DNA of 23,412 nt, taken from Oscillospiraceae bacterium. GTDB taxonomy: Bacteria > Bacillota_A > Clostridia > Oscillospirales > Oscillospiraceae. Below the pieces are notes generated by a model that worked only from the letters and a program-made list of their open reading frames with translations, was not told the origin of the DNA and did not search any database. The DNA lies in contig CADAPN010000020.1 in NCBI GenBank assembly GCA_902789835.1, positions 1-23,412 of the forward strand. Direction: 5' to 3'. Position 1 is the first letter of the stretch. Every line of letters starts with the position of its first letter. Position numbers and translations under genes: made by a program. Of the stretch, positions 11,917-20,285 are shown piece after piece.

Positions 11917-11942
11917 CTCGATTCTCATTAAAGAGAATCGAG
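11917..11942 (-). terminator. Terminator of the AraC-type gene, overlapping its stop codon
   Basis: CTCGATTCTC (11917-11926) pairs perfectly with 11933-11942 around a 6-nt loop; the minus strand continues GCTTTTTACTTTTC. The regulator's last codons form the first arm and its TAA (11928-11930) lies in the loop. Confidence 0.82.
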
Positions 11943-12890
11943 ACCGGTCCAGCCCTTGAGGGCCGAGATGTTATAGGAGAGAAGACTGCTTCGGTAGTTG
12001 TCCTTCTTCAGCTTCCACTGGTATGGCGTGGTCTTCAAAATTTTCTTGAAGTTCCGGGTGTAGGTGGAAACGGAGGCAAAGCCGCATTCCATCGCAATGA
12101 CATCCATGGAACTGTCTTCCCGGCTCATCAGGTCGCAGGCCTTCTGAATCCGAACGAGGTTTACATAATCCATCGGCGCCATGTTCATATAGTCCTCGAA
12201 GATGCGGCGGAAATGGACCTCGCTCAGGCCGCATTCCCGGGCAAGATGGGCCGCGCGGATCGGCTCGCGGTAATTTTCTTCAATGTAGCGCAGGGCCGGC
12301 GTGATCTGGGTCAGCAGGGCCGAGTCGGGATTGACTTCCCACTGGGATTCGGATTCCTTTCCTTCCTGAAGCCGGAGCAGTTCCAGAAGAAGCGCCCGGA
12401 TCAGGTGATTGGTGCAGTCGCGGTAATACGGACGGCGCTCGCGAAGCTCATCCAGAATCCGCTCTGCAAGCGAAGCCAGAACCTCACAGCTTTCCGCCGG
12501 GAGAAGGTCTGCCCGCTGGTTGATATATGAGAGCTTCTCGGCCTGAACCCTGGCATTGTTCGGGAAAAGCTCATGGATCAGCTGTGCCGGGTCAAAATAG
12601 AGGTATTCCCAATAACTGACCTCGTCGCTGACGGTGTTGTGCGGATAGTTCGCGGGAATCATGGAAATCATATTCGCGTGATAATGATTTTTCTTTTCTC
12701 CGAGGATCAGGGATCCGGTGCCCTTCCGGCAGCAGCCGAGTTCAAACAGGTTATGAAAGTGCAGTTCATTGGCACGGTCCTGGTGACCGTACATACCGAC
12801 CCAGCGCTCTCCCATCAGCCCGAGGACGCTCTCCCCCTGAGGCAGTTCATAAAAGCGAAATTCAATTTTATCACGTTTTTTTCTTCCCAT
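11928..12890 (-). CDS. AraC-family transcriptional regulator, probable activator of the galactoside operon
   Basis: A 320-residue two-domain regulator. The N-terminal cupin-like ligand-binding domain includes HFHNLFELGCCRKGTGSLIL and MISMIPANYPHN, the pattern of sugar-responsive AraC proteins. The C-terminal domain has the paired helix-turn-helix motifs: HLARECGLSEVHFRRIFED for the first and VIAMECGFASVSTYTRNFKK for the second, then TPYQWK. GAAAGGAGAAAC precedes ATG 12890. It is encoded just upstream of, and in the same direction as, the sugar transporter and lacZ genes but has its own terminator, so it is a separate transcription unit. The obvious target is the promoter near 11813-11841 with its palindromes. 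Which sugar it senses is not shown by the sequence; a galactoside is inferred. Confidence 0.88.
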   Translation of the reverse strand: MGRKKRDKIEFRFYELPQGESVLGLMGERWVGMYGHQDRANELHFHNLFELGCCRKGTGSLILGEKKNHYHANMISMIPANYPHNTVSDEVSYWEYLYFDPAQLIHELFPNNARVQAEKLSYINQRADLLPAESCEVLASLAERILDELRERRPYYRDCTNHLIRALLLELLRLQEGKESESQWEVNPDSALLTQITPALRYIEENYREPIRAAHLARECGLSEVHFRRIFEDYMNMAPMDYVNLVRIQKACDLMSREDSSMDVIAMECGFASVSTYTRNFKKILKTTPYQWKLKKDNYRSSLLSYNISALKGWTGLDSL

Positions 12891-13023
12891 GTTTCTCCTT
12901 TCGGCTGCAGCAAACAGCTGTTTCGTCCTGAATTTTTGTATAAATGCTTACCGTATATACAATGGATCCGCTATCTGCTCTGCCTTGCGGCGCACATTCA
13001 GCTTCAATTTATTAACATTCTCT

Positions 13024-13052
13024 ATTGTAACGCAAAATCTGTTAAGAATCAA
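13024..13052 (-). promoter_or_regulatory. Candidate promoter of the AraC-type gene
   Basis: Minus strand: TTGATT (13047-13052), 17-bp spacer, TACAAT (13024-13029). It would give a leader of about 125 nt before ATG 12890. The -35 box matches consensus at four of six positions, so this is moderate support only. Confidence 0.45.
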
Positions 13053-13098
13053 TTCAAATTTGGTACTATGCAAGAATTTCATGACCGTAAAACAGACC

Positions 13099-13127
13099 TT
13101 GACTTGTCTCGCATAATATGGTATAAC
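13099..13127 (+). promoter_or_regulatory. Sigma-A promoter of the SCIFF operon
   Basis: TTGACT (13099-13104), 17-bp spacer, TATAAC (13122-13127). The start is predicted near 13134, giving a very short leader that contains the ribosome binding site TGGAGGAAC before ATG 13157. Confidence 0.75.
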
Positions 13128-13156
13128 CATCCATATAAACTTTGGAGGAACTTATT

Positions 13157-13315
13157 ATGGAATTGAAACATATCGTCACGCTGAAGACCCGTAATCTCTG
13201 CGACAGCGCTGCAAACGGCGGCTGCGGTGAGTGCCAGACCTCCTGCCAGTCTGCATGCAAGACCAGCTGCGGCATCGCCAACCAGAAGTGCGAGAACACC
13301 GAGGCGAAAAAGTAA
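13157..13315 (+). CDS. scfA: SCIFF-family ranthipeptide precursor (six-cysteines-in-forty-five type)
   Basis: A 52-residue peptide substrate for the radical SAM maturase encoded next door. It starts MELKHIVTLKTRN and carries the SCIFF core CGECQTSCQSACKTSC (residues 23-38) followed by GIANQKC. Core cysteines are 23, 26, 30, 34, 38 and 45. An additional Cys15 lies in the leader half, giving seven in all. In the characterised relative CteA, a maturase links a core cysteine to a threonine five residues on (from memory, Cys32-Thr37). By spacing that pair corresponds here to Cys34 and position 39, which is Gly, so the known acceptor is missing; Thr28 and Thr36 remain. TGGAGG at proper distance supports ATG 13157. 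It has its own strong promoter and a terminator directly behind. The role of SCIFF peptides is unsettled; signalling or quorum-type roles have been proposed. Confidence 0.95.
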   Translation: MELKHIVTLKTRNLCDSAANGGCGECQTSCQSACKTSCGIANQKCENTEAKK

Positions 13316-13328
13316 GACGCTGAAAACT

Positions 13329-13351
13329 GCCGCCGAAAGGCGGCTTTTTTT
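13329..13351 (+). terminator. Attenuating terminator between precursor and maturase genes
   Basis: GCCGCC-GAAA-GGCGGC (13329-13344) with a GNRA-type loop is followed by seven T residues. It lies 13 nt after the scfA stop and 24 nt before scfB. Partial read-through would yield much precursor and little enzyme. Confidence 0.9.
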
Positions 13352-13375
13352 ATTGCTGTTACCGGAGGATAGGGA

Positions 13376-14767
13376 ATGATTCACCAATTCGAACTGAACG
13401 GATATCATATCGTTCTGGATGTCTGCTCGGGGGCCGTGCATGTTGTCGATGAGCTGGCCTACGAGATGATCGCGCGGTTTGAGGAAATGAGCCTCGAAGA
13501 GATCACGGCCGCGATGCTGGAAAAGTATCGGGAGGAAGAGGCCGTCACCGAGGCGGAGATCCGGCGCTGCTACGCCGAGATTGAAGCGCTCAAGGCAGAC
13601 GGGCAGCTGTTCACCCCGGACAACTTTGCCCCGATGGCGGGCGAGTTCAAGGCGAGAAGCGGGGACGTGATCAAAGCGCTCTGCCTGCATGTGGCGCATA
13701 CCTGCAACCTCAACTGCTCTTACTGTTTTGCCAGCCAGGGAAAGTACCACGGCGAACGCGCGGTGATGAGCCCGGAAGTGGGGAAACGGGCGCTGGACTT
13801 CCTGATCGAGCACTCCGGAACGCGCCGGAACCTGGAGGTCGATTTCTTCGGCGGGGAACCGCTGATGAACTTCGACACGGTGAAAGAACTGGTGGCCTAT
13901 GCCCGTGTCCGGGAGAAGGAGGCCGGCAAGAACTTCCGCTTTACCCTCACAACCAACGGAATGCTCATCGACGACGACGTGATCGACTTCTGCAACCGCG
14001 AGATGAGCAATGTTGTGCTCTCTCTTGACGGACGGAAGGAGGTCCACGACCGCTTTCGGGTGGACTACGCCGGAAACGGAAGCTGGGAGCGGATTGTGCC
14101 GAAGTTTCAGAAGCTTGTCCGGGCCCGCGGCGGCAAAAACTATTACATGCGCGGAACCTTTACCCACCGGAACCCCGACTTCCTGGAGGATATCCGGACC
14201 ATGCTGGACCTGGGCTTTACGGAACTGAGCATGGAACCGGTGGTCTGTGCCCCGGGGGATCCCTCGGCGCTCACCAAAGAGAATCTCGAGATCGTCAAGC
14301 AGCAGTATGAGGAGCTTGCCGAGCTCATGCTGGAGCGCGAGGCGGAGGGGAGACCCTTTACCTTCTATCATTATATGCTGGATCTGTCCGGCGGCCCCTG
14401 CATCTACAAGCGAATCTCCGGCTGCGGTTCCGGCACGGAGTACATGGCGGTGACACCCTGGGGCGACCTCTATCCCTGCCATCAGTTTGTCGGGGAAGAG
14501 CGTTTCCGCCTGGGGGATATCTGGAACGGACTGGATAACCCGGAGGTCCGGGGCGAGTTCGCGGCCTGCAATGTCTATGCAAAGCCGGAATGCCGTGACT
14601 GTTGGGCGCGGCTCTACTGCTCCGGCGGCTGCGCGGCGAACGCCTGGCACGCCACCGGAAGCATCACCGGCGTCTATGAAGACGGCTGTGAGCTGTTCCG
14701 CAAGCGCATGGAATGCGCGATCATGCTGGCCGCGGCGAGAGCCGAGCGGGAACAGCAGGGCGCATGA
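13376..14767 (+). CDS. scfB: SCIFF radical SAM/SPASM thioether maturase
   Basis: A 463-residue enzyme that forms thioether cross-links from cysteine sulfurs to side-chain carbons of the precursor. Residues 1-90 (MIHQFELNGYHIVLDVCSGA onward) form the peptide-recognition (RRE-like) N-terminus typical of ScfB. The radical SAM cluster motif is C110-NLN-C114-SY-C117, followed by FFGGEPLMNF, the glycine-rich SAM-binding motif. The C-terminal SPASM region carries the auxiliary-cluster cysteines (GGPC, SGCGSG, LYPCHQF, ECRDCWARLYCSGGC, EDGC). The length is normal for the family. GGAGG at 13364-13368 supports the ATG at 13376. The gene follows the precursor after an attenuating hairpin and overlaps the PLP-enzyme gene by 4 bp (ATGA). 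Enzyme is oxygen-sensitive by family, which fits an anaerobe. Confidence 0.95.
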   Translation: MIHQFELNGYHIVLDVCSGAVHVVDELAYEMIARFEEMSLEEITAAMLEKYREEEAVTEAEIRRCYAEIEALKADGQLFTPDNFAPMAGEFKARSGDVIKALCLHVAHTCNLNCSYCFASQGKYHGERAVMSPEVGKRALDFLIEHSGTRRNLEVDFFGGEPLMNFDTVKELVAYARVREKEAGKNFRFTLTTNGMLIDDDVIDFCNREMSNVVLSLDGRKEVHDRFRVDYAGNGSWERIVPKFQKLVRARGGKNYYMRGTFTHRNPDFLEDIRTMLDLGFTELSMEPVVCAPGDPSALTKENLEIVKQQYEELAELMLEREAEGRPFTFYHYMLDLSGGPCIYKRISGCGSGTEYMAVTPWGDLYPCHQFVGEERFRLGDIWNGLDNPEVRGEFAACNVYAKPECRDCWARLYCSGGCAANAWHATGSITGVYEDGCELFRKRMECAIMLAAARAEREQQGA

Positions 14768-16119
14768 ACACCCCGATCTGTGACTTTGTCCGGGCGTATG
14801 CCCGGAAGGACCCCATCCGATTCCATATGCCGGGGCACAAGGGAAAGACCGGCGCGCAAATCCCCGGATGGAAGGGAATTCTGCCGCTGGATATCACGGA
14901 AATCGAGGGCGCGGACGTGCTCTATGACGCCCGGGGCTGTATCCGGGAGAGCGAAGAGAACGCATCGCGGCTCTTCGGAAGCGCCGGGACGGTGTATTCC
15001 GCGGAAGGGTCCTCGCTCTGCATCCGGGCGATGCTCTATCTCGCGGCGATGCATGCAACGCTGCAGGGCCGCCGACCGAGGATCGCCGCCGGGCGAAACG
15101 CTCACCGGGTGTTTCTGGAAACAATCGCGCTGCTGGATCTTGATGTGGCGTGGCTGGGAACCGGGGGCGAACTGCTGCGGGCGGGAATCGAAGGCAGGGA
15201 GCTCGAAGCGATGTTCGCCGACGGGGAACACGCACCCACGGCCGTCTATGTGACCAGTCCGGACTATCTCGGCAACCGCACGGAACTGAGCACTCTTGCA
15301 GAGCTCTGCCGCCGGAACGGTGCGCTGCTCCTGGTGGACAACGCCCACGGGGCGTATCTGAAGTTCCTGGAAACATCCGGGCACCCGCTGGACCGCGGTG
15401 CGGATCTCTGCTGTGACTCGGCGCATAAGACCCTGCCGGTCCTGACCGGAGGGGCGTATCTGCATGCCTCCCAGAGCTGCCCGGAGGACCTGCGCGCCAT
15501 GATGGAGCGGGCGATGGCGCTCTTTGCCAGTACCAGCCCGTCCTGGCTGATTCTCCAGTCGCTGGACGCCTGCAACGCGAGGCTGGACGCGGACTATCCG
15601 GAGAGAATCCGGAAAGCCGCCGGACTGCTTCGGGAAGCGAAGCGGCAGCTGCGGGATCTGGGCTGGGAGCTGACCGGCGACGAGCCTCTCAAGCTGACCC
15701 TCTGCCCGAAGAGCAGGGGATACACCGGGACGGCACTCGCCGAAATCCTCCGGGAGAAAGAAATCATCTGTGAATTCTCGGACCCGGATTACCTGGTGCT
15801 GATGATGACGCCGGAGAACTCAAAAGAGGAGCTGGAGCGGCTGTTATCCGTCCTGGCCAATCTGCCGGAGCGCGCGCCGATCGAGGCCCGGGCGCCTGTC
15901 ACGGGACAGCGGGTAAGGGCGCTGCGGCCGCATGAGGTGCTCTTTCGGCCGTTTGAGCGGATCCCGACCGAAGAGAGCCTGGGAAGAATCCTGGCCTCCC
16001 CGGGGGTCAGCTGCCCGCCGGCGGTGCCGATCGTCCTCTGCGGCGAGCGGATTAATGAAGAAGCCCTGGAACTGTTCCGCTATTACGGAATCGAATTCTG
16101 CGACGTTGTGAAAGAATAG
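14764..16119 (+). CDS. PLP-dependent Orn/Lys/Arg decarboxylase-like protein
   Basis: A 451-residue fold-type I PLP enzyme of the short (SpeA/YaaO-like) Orn/Lys/Arg decarboxylase group. Visible are FHMPGHKG (20-27), the substrate-channel motif of the family; VDNAHGAY with Asp192, which contacts the PLP ring nitrogen; and CDSAHKTLPVLTGGAYLH with Lys222 as the PLP-binding lysine. Aspartate-Asn replaces the more usual Asp-Glu at 192-193. I start at ATG 14764, overlapping the scfB stop as ATGA; an upstream extension to 14713 would lie inside scfB. Family members decarboxylate basic amino acids for polyamine synthesis, but many clostridial homologues are uncharacterised, so the substrate is unknown. 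The tight coupling to scfB might be functional or incidental. Confidence 0.8.
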   Translation: MNTPICDFVRAYARKDPIRFHMPGHKGKTGAQIPGWKGILPLDITEIEGADVLYDARGCIRESEENASRLFGSAGTVYSAEGSSLCIRAMLYLAAMHATLQGRRPRIAAGRNAHRVFLETIALLDLDVAWLGTGGELLRAGIEGRELEAMFADGEHAPTAVYVTSPDYLGNRTELSTLAELCRRNGALLLVDNAHGAYLKFLETSGHPLDRGADLCCDSAHKTLPVLTGGAYLHASQSCPEDLRAMMERAMALFASTSPSWLILQSLDACNARLDADYPERIRKAAGLLREAKRQLRDLGWELTGDEPLKLTLCPKSRGYTGTALAEILREKEIICEFSDPDYLVLMMTPENSKEELERLLSVLANLPERAPIEARAPVTGQRVRALRPHEVLFRPFERIPTEESLGRILASPGVSCPPAVPIVLCGERINEEALELFRYYGIEFCDVVKE

Positions 16120-16127
16120 GAACGGAT

Positions 16128-16162
16128 AAAAAAACATCCCCTCGCCGTTTGGCGAGGGGATG
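16128..16162 (-). terminator. Terminator of the valS-lepB unit (convergent with the SCIFF operon)
   Basis: A perfect 12-bp stem CATCCCCTCGCC (16135-16146) with a 4-nt loop and right arm 16151-16162. Seven A residues at 16128-16134 give a U7 tract on the minus strand. It also sits 9-15 nt past the plus-strand PLP-enzyme stop, but lacks a U-run in that direction, so it may stop that operon only weakly. Confidence 0.88.
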
Positions 16163-16168
16163 CTGCGT

Positions 16169-16807
16169 TCAGCCCGGAAGGAGCGAATCCACGAGCTGTG
16201 GGAAAAAGTTTTTGTCAAAAACCTGGAATCTTGTGAGCGGCCAGACCCGGATGAACACCTTTCCAAGCATCTGTTCGTCATCGATCAGGCCCAGGATCGA
16301 GCTTCGCGAATCCACCGAGCTGCCCCGGTTGTCGCCGAGGACAAACCAGGAGTGTTCCGGGATATCCAGCGGATAGCTCATGTCATTGGTCCCGGAATTG
16401 GAGAACAGGGCATAGGATTCATAGAGATCCGACCCGTTCAGGCGGACATGACCGTCGTCCGTGATCTCGATCTGTTCCCCGGGAGCGCCGACGACACGCT
16501 TGATGAGGATTCGGTCCTCGTGCCGGAAGGCGACCATATCGCCGGTACGGAGCTTCGCGTTCGGAATGGCCAGAACCAGATCCTTCTCTTCCAGCGTGGG
16601 GGACATGGAGTTGCCGTAGATCACATAACCGGACAGCAGACAGAAAAAGGTGATGCCCGCGACGAGCACAACAACCAGCAGGAAGAGAATCACCCGAAGC
16701 GCAATCGGCATGCCGCGCTTCTTCTCCATCCGCTCAAGCTCCCTGCGGAGCTGTTCGGCCGTCGGACGGCGGGGGGCAGGAGCCTTTGCCGCTTCGTTAT
16801 TCGCCAT
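16169..16807 (-). CDS. lepB: Signal peptidase I
   Basis: A 212-residue membrane-bound serine protease that removes signal peptides from secreted proteins outside the cell. A charged 35-residue cytoplasmic N-terminus is followed by one membrane segment (about 36-60). The catalytic Ser67 is in YGNSMSPTL and the general base Lys103 in RILIKRVVGAPGE. The third conserved box reads VLGDNRGSSVDSRS. The single-anchor layout and size fit Gram-positive SipS-type enzymes. Its start overlaps the 3' end of the coiled-coil gene by 11 bp, so both are read from one mRNA, and the whole unit ends at a strong terminator 7 nt after its stop. The N-terminus is richer in charged residues (RRELERMEKKR) than usual, possibly a short coiled segment. 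Confidence 0.93.
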   Translation of the reverse strand: MANNEAAKAPAPRRPTAEQLRRELERMEKKRGMPIALRVILFLLVVVLVAGITFFCLLSGYVIYGNSMSPTLEEKDLVLAIPNAKLRTGDMVAFRHEDRILIKRVVGAPGEQIEITDDGHVRLNGSDLYESYALFSNSGTNDMSYPLDIPEHSWFVLGDNRGSSVDSRSSILGLIDDEQMLGKVFIRVWPLTRFQVFDKNFFPQLVDSLLPG

Positions 16808-17531
16808 CGTCGGTCCCTCCGTCGGCGAAAAGCCGCTTCTGAATCAGGTCCGAAACATCCTGCCAGAAGGCGTCGCTGTCCTCCTGGGCGCGCTGAAGCA
16901 TGAGCTCGGCATCCGCCGCGGCCTTCTCTTCCGTGGCCCGGGCCGCTTCCTCGGCGTTGTGCAGCACGAGAGCGGCGGCGGCTTCGGCCTTGCGGACGGC
17001 CTCCGCGGCCTGCGCTTCGGAAGTTTTGCGAAGTTCTTCGGCGGTTTCTTCCGCCCGGCGGCGGGTTTCGTCGGCGCTGTCGGCCGCCTCCTGAATACAG
17101 CGCGAGGCTTCGCTGTCGGCCGCCGCGATCAGCTTTTTCACGCCGGCTTCCTTCTGCAAAAGAAGCTCGTCTTTCTGCTGCAGGCGGCGCTCCCATTCCT
17201 GAAGATGCTGCTCCTTGGCGGCATTGGCTTCCCGCTGGGTGTTGGCCACGTTGTCCGCGGCCATTCTGGCTTCCTGAAGGATGATGGCGGCCTGCGCGCC
17301 AGCGTCGGAGGGGGCCTCTTCGGCCAGGGTCATGCCGTCTCTTGCCCGGCTGAGGTCCGCGTTTGCCTTCGAGAGAGCTTCACGGGATACGGCGAGCTCC
17401 TCTTCAAGCGCGCGCAGCTGCTTGCGAAGCTCCGCACGGTCCTTCCGCAGGGCCTCGTTCTCAGTCTGGGCATCCAGCAGGAACTCCAGCAGCTCTTTGC
17501 GGCTCAGTTTTTGAACTTCTTTATCCGTCAT
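16797..17531 (-). CDS. Long coiled-coil protein co-encoded with signal peptidase I
   Basis: A 244-residue protein of unknown role, mainly heptad-like and very rich in Ala, Glu, Arg and Lys, consistent with a long coiled coil. It begins MTDKEVQKLSRKELLEFLLD, then has a Leu/Glu heptad region (RKQLRALEEELAVSREALS), a break near EEAPSDAG, and a second coiled stretch with alanine-rich repeats. The C-terminus (DAFWQDVSDLIQKRLF) is a distinct amphipathic segment. DivIVA/GpsB-like scaffolds come to mind but no diagnostic motif is seen. I start at ATG 17531 because the family-like N-terminus begins there and CGAGG/GGAGG precede it; an ATG at 17591 adds 20 residues and also has an AAAGGA site, so the start is uncertain. 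It overlaps lepB, which suggests a role connected with secretion or the cell envelope. Confidence 0.75.
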   Translation of the reverse strand: MTDKEVQKLSRKELLEFLLDAQTENEALRKDRAELRKQLRALEEELAVSREALSKANADLSRARDGMTLAEEAPSDAGAQAAIILQEARMAADNVANTQREANAAKEQHLQEWERRLQQKDELLLQKEAGVKKLIAAADSEASRCIQEAADSADETRRRAEETAEELRKTSEAQAAEAVRKAEAAAALVLHNAEEAARATEEKAAADAELMLQRAQEDSDAFWQDVSDLIQKRLFADGGTDDGE

Positions 17532-17609
17532 AACGTCCTCGTATCCTCCATATCGTCTCGCTTCCGGCAGGCGTGCCGAAAGCTCGCTCATTTCGGTACT
17601 CGTCCTTTT

Positions 17610-17654
17610 CCGTGCAGACCCGCTGACGCTGGGCTCTGCACGGATTCTTTTTTT
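17610..17654 (+). terminator. Plus-oriented terminator-like hairpin between valS and the coiled-coil gene
   Basis: CCGTGCAGA (17610-17618) pairs perfectly with 17635-17643, with an inner CCC/GGG stem, and is followed on the plus strand by ATTCTTTTTTT. No plus-strand gene ends here; the tail touches the valS stop. It may stop antisense transcripts from entering valS, or act on the minus strand as a processing hairpin. Confidence 0.5.
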
Positions 17655-20271
17655 AAAGATGTGCCAGGTTGGCCTTCAGGTTCTCGATCAGGGCTTCGAG
17701 TTTGGCCTGCTTCTCACGCTCGACATTGACCACGGCCTCGGGGGCGCGGGTGACGAAGTTCTGGTTGGAGAGCTTGGCGATCTGTCCCTGAAGCTGCTTC
17801 TCGGCGTTGGCCAGTTCCTTCTGCAGGCGTGCGCGCTCCTTCTCCAGGTCGACCAGATCCGCCATCGGCATAAACATGCGGGCGTTGTCGGTGACGGCGG
17901 TGACCATCTTGTCGGCGTCGGCGGGGACGGCGTCAAGGACGCTGACCTCGCTTGCGTAGGCAAGCTTGGTGATGTAGCTGCGTCCGGCCTCGAAGGCCTC
18001 GCGCTCCTCCGTCACGATCATCAGGTGGGCCTTGCGGGAAGGCGGCACGTTCATCTCACTGCGGCGGGCACGGACGGCCTTGATGGCCTCCATGACGGTC
18101 TCAAAACGCTGGGCTTCCAGCGGGAAGGAGAGGGCTTCACGGTAGGCGGGATATTCCTGAACCATCAGAGCCTCGCCCTCGTGGGGCAGCGCCTGCCAGA
18201 TCTCTTCGGTGATGAACGGGGTAAACGGGTGCAGGAGCTTCAGAATCTCGGTCAGCACATAGAGCAGGACCTGCTGCGCGCTGCGGCTGAGCGCCTCATC
18301 GCCGCTGTTGAGGCGGGGCTTGGTCAGCTCGATGTACCAGTCGCAGTAGTCGTCCCAGATGAAGTCATAGATCTTGCCCGCGGCCACGCCCAGCTCAAAG
18401 TGGTCCATGTTCTCGCAGACTTCCTTCACCACGTCGTTCAGGCGGGAGAGAATCCACTTGTCCTCCAGCTCAAGGGTCTCGGGCAGCTCGTTTTTCTCGA
18501 TGCCGAGGTTCATCATCACGAAGCGCGAGGCGTTCCAGAGCTTGTTGCAGAAGTTGCGCATGGCTTCGCACTTTTCAACGTAGAAGCGCATGTCGTTTCC
18601 GGGGGAGTTGCCGGTGATGAGGTTAAAGCGCAGGGCGTCGGCGCCGTAGCGGTCGATCATGTCCAGCGGGTCGATGCCGTTGCCGAGGGACTTGGACATC
18701 TTCCGGCCCAGGCTGTCGCGCACGAGGCCGTGGATAAAGACGGTCTTGAAGGGCTCTTCGTGCATCTGCTCCATGCCGGAGAAGATCATGCGGGCGACCC
18801 AGAAGAAGATAATATCATAGCCGGTGACCATGACGCTGGTGGGATACCAGAAGTCAAGGTCGGCGGTCTTCTCCGGCCAGCCCATCGTCGAGAAGGGCCA
18901 GAGCGCCGAGGAGAACCAGGTGTCCAGCACGTCCTCTTCACGGCGGATGTTTTTGCTTCCGCAGTGGGCGCAGCAGGTGGCGTCCTCACGGGAGACGGTG
19001 ATCTCGCCGCAGTCGTCACAGTACCAGGCCGGGATCTGGTGACCCCACCAGAGCTGGCGGGAAATGCACCAGTCGTGGACGTTCTCCATCCAGTTGAGAT
19101 AGGTCTTGGTGAAGCGCTCGGGGACGAACTTGATGCGTCCGTCCTTGACGACCTCGATGGCGGCCTCGGCCAGGGGCTTCATCTTCACAAACCACTGGGG
19201 ACTGGTGAGGGGTTCCACCACATTGCCGCAGCGGTAGCAGCAGCCGACGTTGTGGCTGTAGGGTTCGACCTTGACGAGGTAGCCCTGCTCCTCCAGGTCC
19301 TTCACGATGGCCTCGCGGCACTCGTAGCGGTCCATGCCGTTGTACTTACCGCCATTGATGATCTTCGCGTCTTCGTCGATGCACTGGATCTGCTCGAGAT
19401 TGTGGCGCAGACCGACTTCATAGTCGTTGGGGTCGTGGCAGGGGGTCATCTTGACCGCGCCGGTGCCGAAGCCAAGCTCGACATACTCGTCCGCCACGAT
19501 GGGAAGCTTGCGTCCCACCAGGGGCAGGATGGCGTTCTTGCCTACCAGGTGCTTGTAGCGCTCGTCATCCGGGTGGACGGCGACGCCGGTATCGCCCAGC
19601 ATCGTCTCGGGACGGGTGGTGGCGATGATGAATTCCTCATCGGAGTCCTCGATCGGGTAGCGGATGTGCCAGAAGTGTCCGGGCATGTCCTTGTACTCGA
19701 CCTCGGCGTCGGAGAGCGCCGTGCGGCAGTGGGGGCACCAGTTGATGATGCGGCTGCCCTTATAGATCAGGCCCTTGTCATAGAGCTCGCAGAAGGTTTC
19801 ACGCACGGCCCTGGCGCAGACCTCGTCCATGGTGAAGCGGTTGCGCTCCCAGTCGCAGGAGGCGCCGAGGCGCTTCTGCTGTTCAATGATGCGGTTGCCG
19901 TACTGGTTCTTCCAGTCCCAGACGCGTTCGAGGAACTTCTCGCGGCCCAGGTCATAGCGGGTCAGACCCTCGTTCTTGCGCAGGTCCTCTTCCACGCGGA
20001 TCTGGGTGGCGATGCCGGCGTGGTCCTGGCCGGGCAGCCACAGCGTGGCATAGCCCTGCATGCGCTTGTAGCGGGTGAGGATATCCTGCAGCGTGCCGTC
20101 CAGGGCATGGCCCATGTGGAGCTGGCCGGTAACATTGGGAGGCGGCATGACAATGGAGAAGGGCTTTTTCTTCTCATCCCGGATGCCCCGGAAGAAGCCG
20201 CCCTTTTCCCAGAAGTCATAGATCTTCGACTCCACGGCATGCGGATCGTACACTTTCGGCAATTCTTTCAT
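17653..20271 (-). CDS. valS: Valyl-tRNA synthetase
   Basis: An 872-residue class I aminoacyl-tRNA synthetase that charges tRNA-Val in the cytoplasm. The ATP-binding HIGH motif is [13 protein letters not shown] (HMGH at 52-55) and the KMSKS loop is [11 protein letters not shown] (524-528). In between lie the editing domain ([20 protein letters not shown], characteristic of ValRS) and two cysteine clusters that look zinc-binding (GCCYRCG near 344-348; WYCDDCGE with CCAHCGS near 417-437). The C-terminal 65 residues form the coiled-coil arm typical of ValRS. Length is normal. AGGAG precedes ATG 20271, directly after a T-box leader, so expression should rise when uncharged tRNA-Val accumulates. 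The coiled-coil and lepB genes downstream probably share this transcript. Confidence 0.97.
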   Translation of the reverse strand: MKELPKVYDPHAVESKIYDFWEKGGFFRGIRDEKKKPFSIVMPPPNVTGQLHMGHALDGTLQDILTRYKRMQGYATLWLPGQDHAGIATQIRVEEDLRKNEGLTRYDLGREKFLERVWDWKNQYGNRIIEQQKRLGASCDWERNRFTMDEVCARAVRETFCELYDKGLIYKGSRIINWCPHCRTALSDAEVEYKDMPGHFWHIRYPIEDSDEEFIIATTRPETMLGDTGVAVHPDDERYKHLVGKNAILPLVGRKLPIVADEYVELGFGTGAVKMTPCHDPNDYEVGLRHNLEQIQCIDEDAKIINGGKYNGMDRYECREAIVKDLEEQGYLVKVEPYSHNVGCCYRCGNVVEPLTSPQWFVKMKPLAEAAIEVVKDGRIKFVPERFTKTYLNWMENVHDWCISRQLWWGHQIPAWYCDDCGEITVSREDATCCAHCGSKNIRREEDVLDTWFSSALWPFSTMGWPEKTADLDFWYPTSVMVTGYDIIFFWVARMIFSGMEQMHEEPFKTVFIHGLVRDSLGRKMSKSLGNGIDPLDMIDRYGADALRFNLITGNSPGNDMRFYVEKCEAMRNFCNKLWNASRFVMMNLGIEKNELPETLELEDKWILSRLNDVVKEVCENMDHFELGVAAGKIYDFIWDDYCDWYIELTKPRLNSGDEALSRSAQQVLLYVLTEILKLLHPFTPFITEEIWQALPHEGEALMVQEYPAYREALSFPLEAQRFETVMEAIKAVRARRSEMNVPPSRKAHLMIVTEEREAFEAGRSYITKLAYASEVSVLDAVPADADKMVTAVTDNARMFMPMADLVDLEKERARLQKELANAEKQLQGQIAKLSNQNFVTRAPEAVVNVEREKQAKLEALIENLKANLAHL

Positions 20272-20285
20272 GGCTCATTCACTCC

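Noticed and set aside
12891..13156. A plus-strand open frame (12573-13166) covering the AraC upstream region
   Set aside because: It crosses two predicted promoters and the antisense of the regulator. The region is AT-rich and looks intergenic.
13079..14650. 523-residue minus-strand open frame opposite scfA and scfB
   Set aside because: It lies antisense to a complete radical SAM enzyme and precursor with matching motifs, and includes no recognisable domain.
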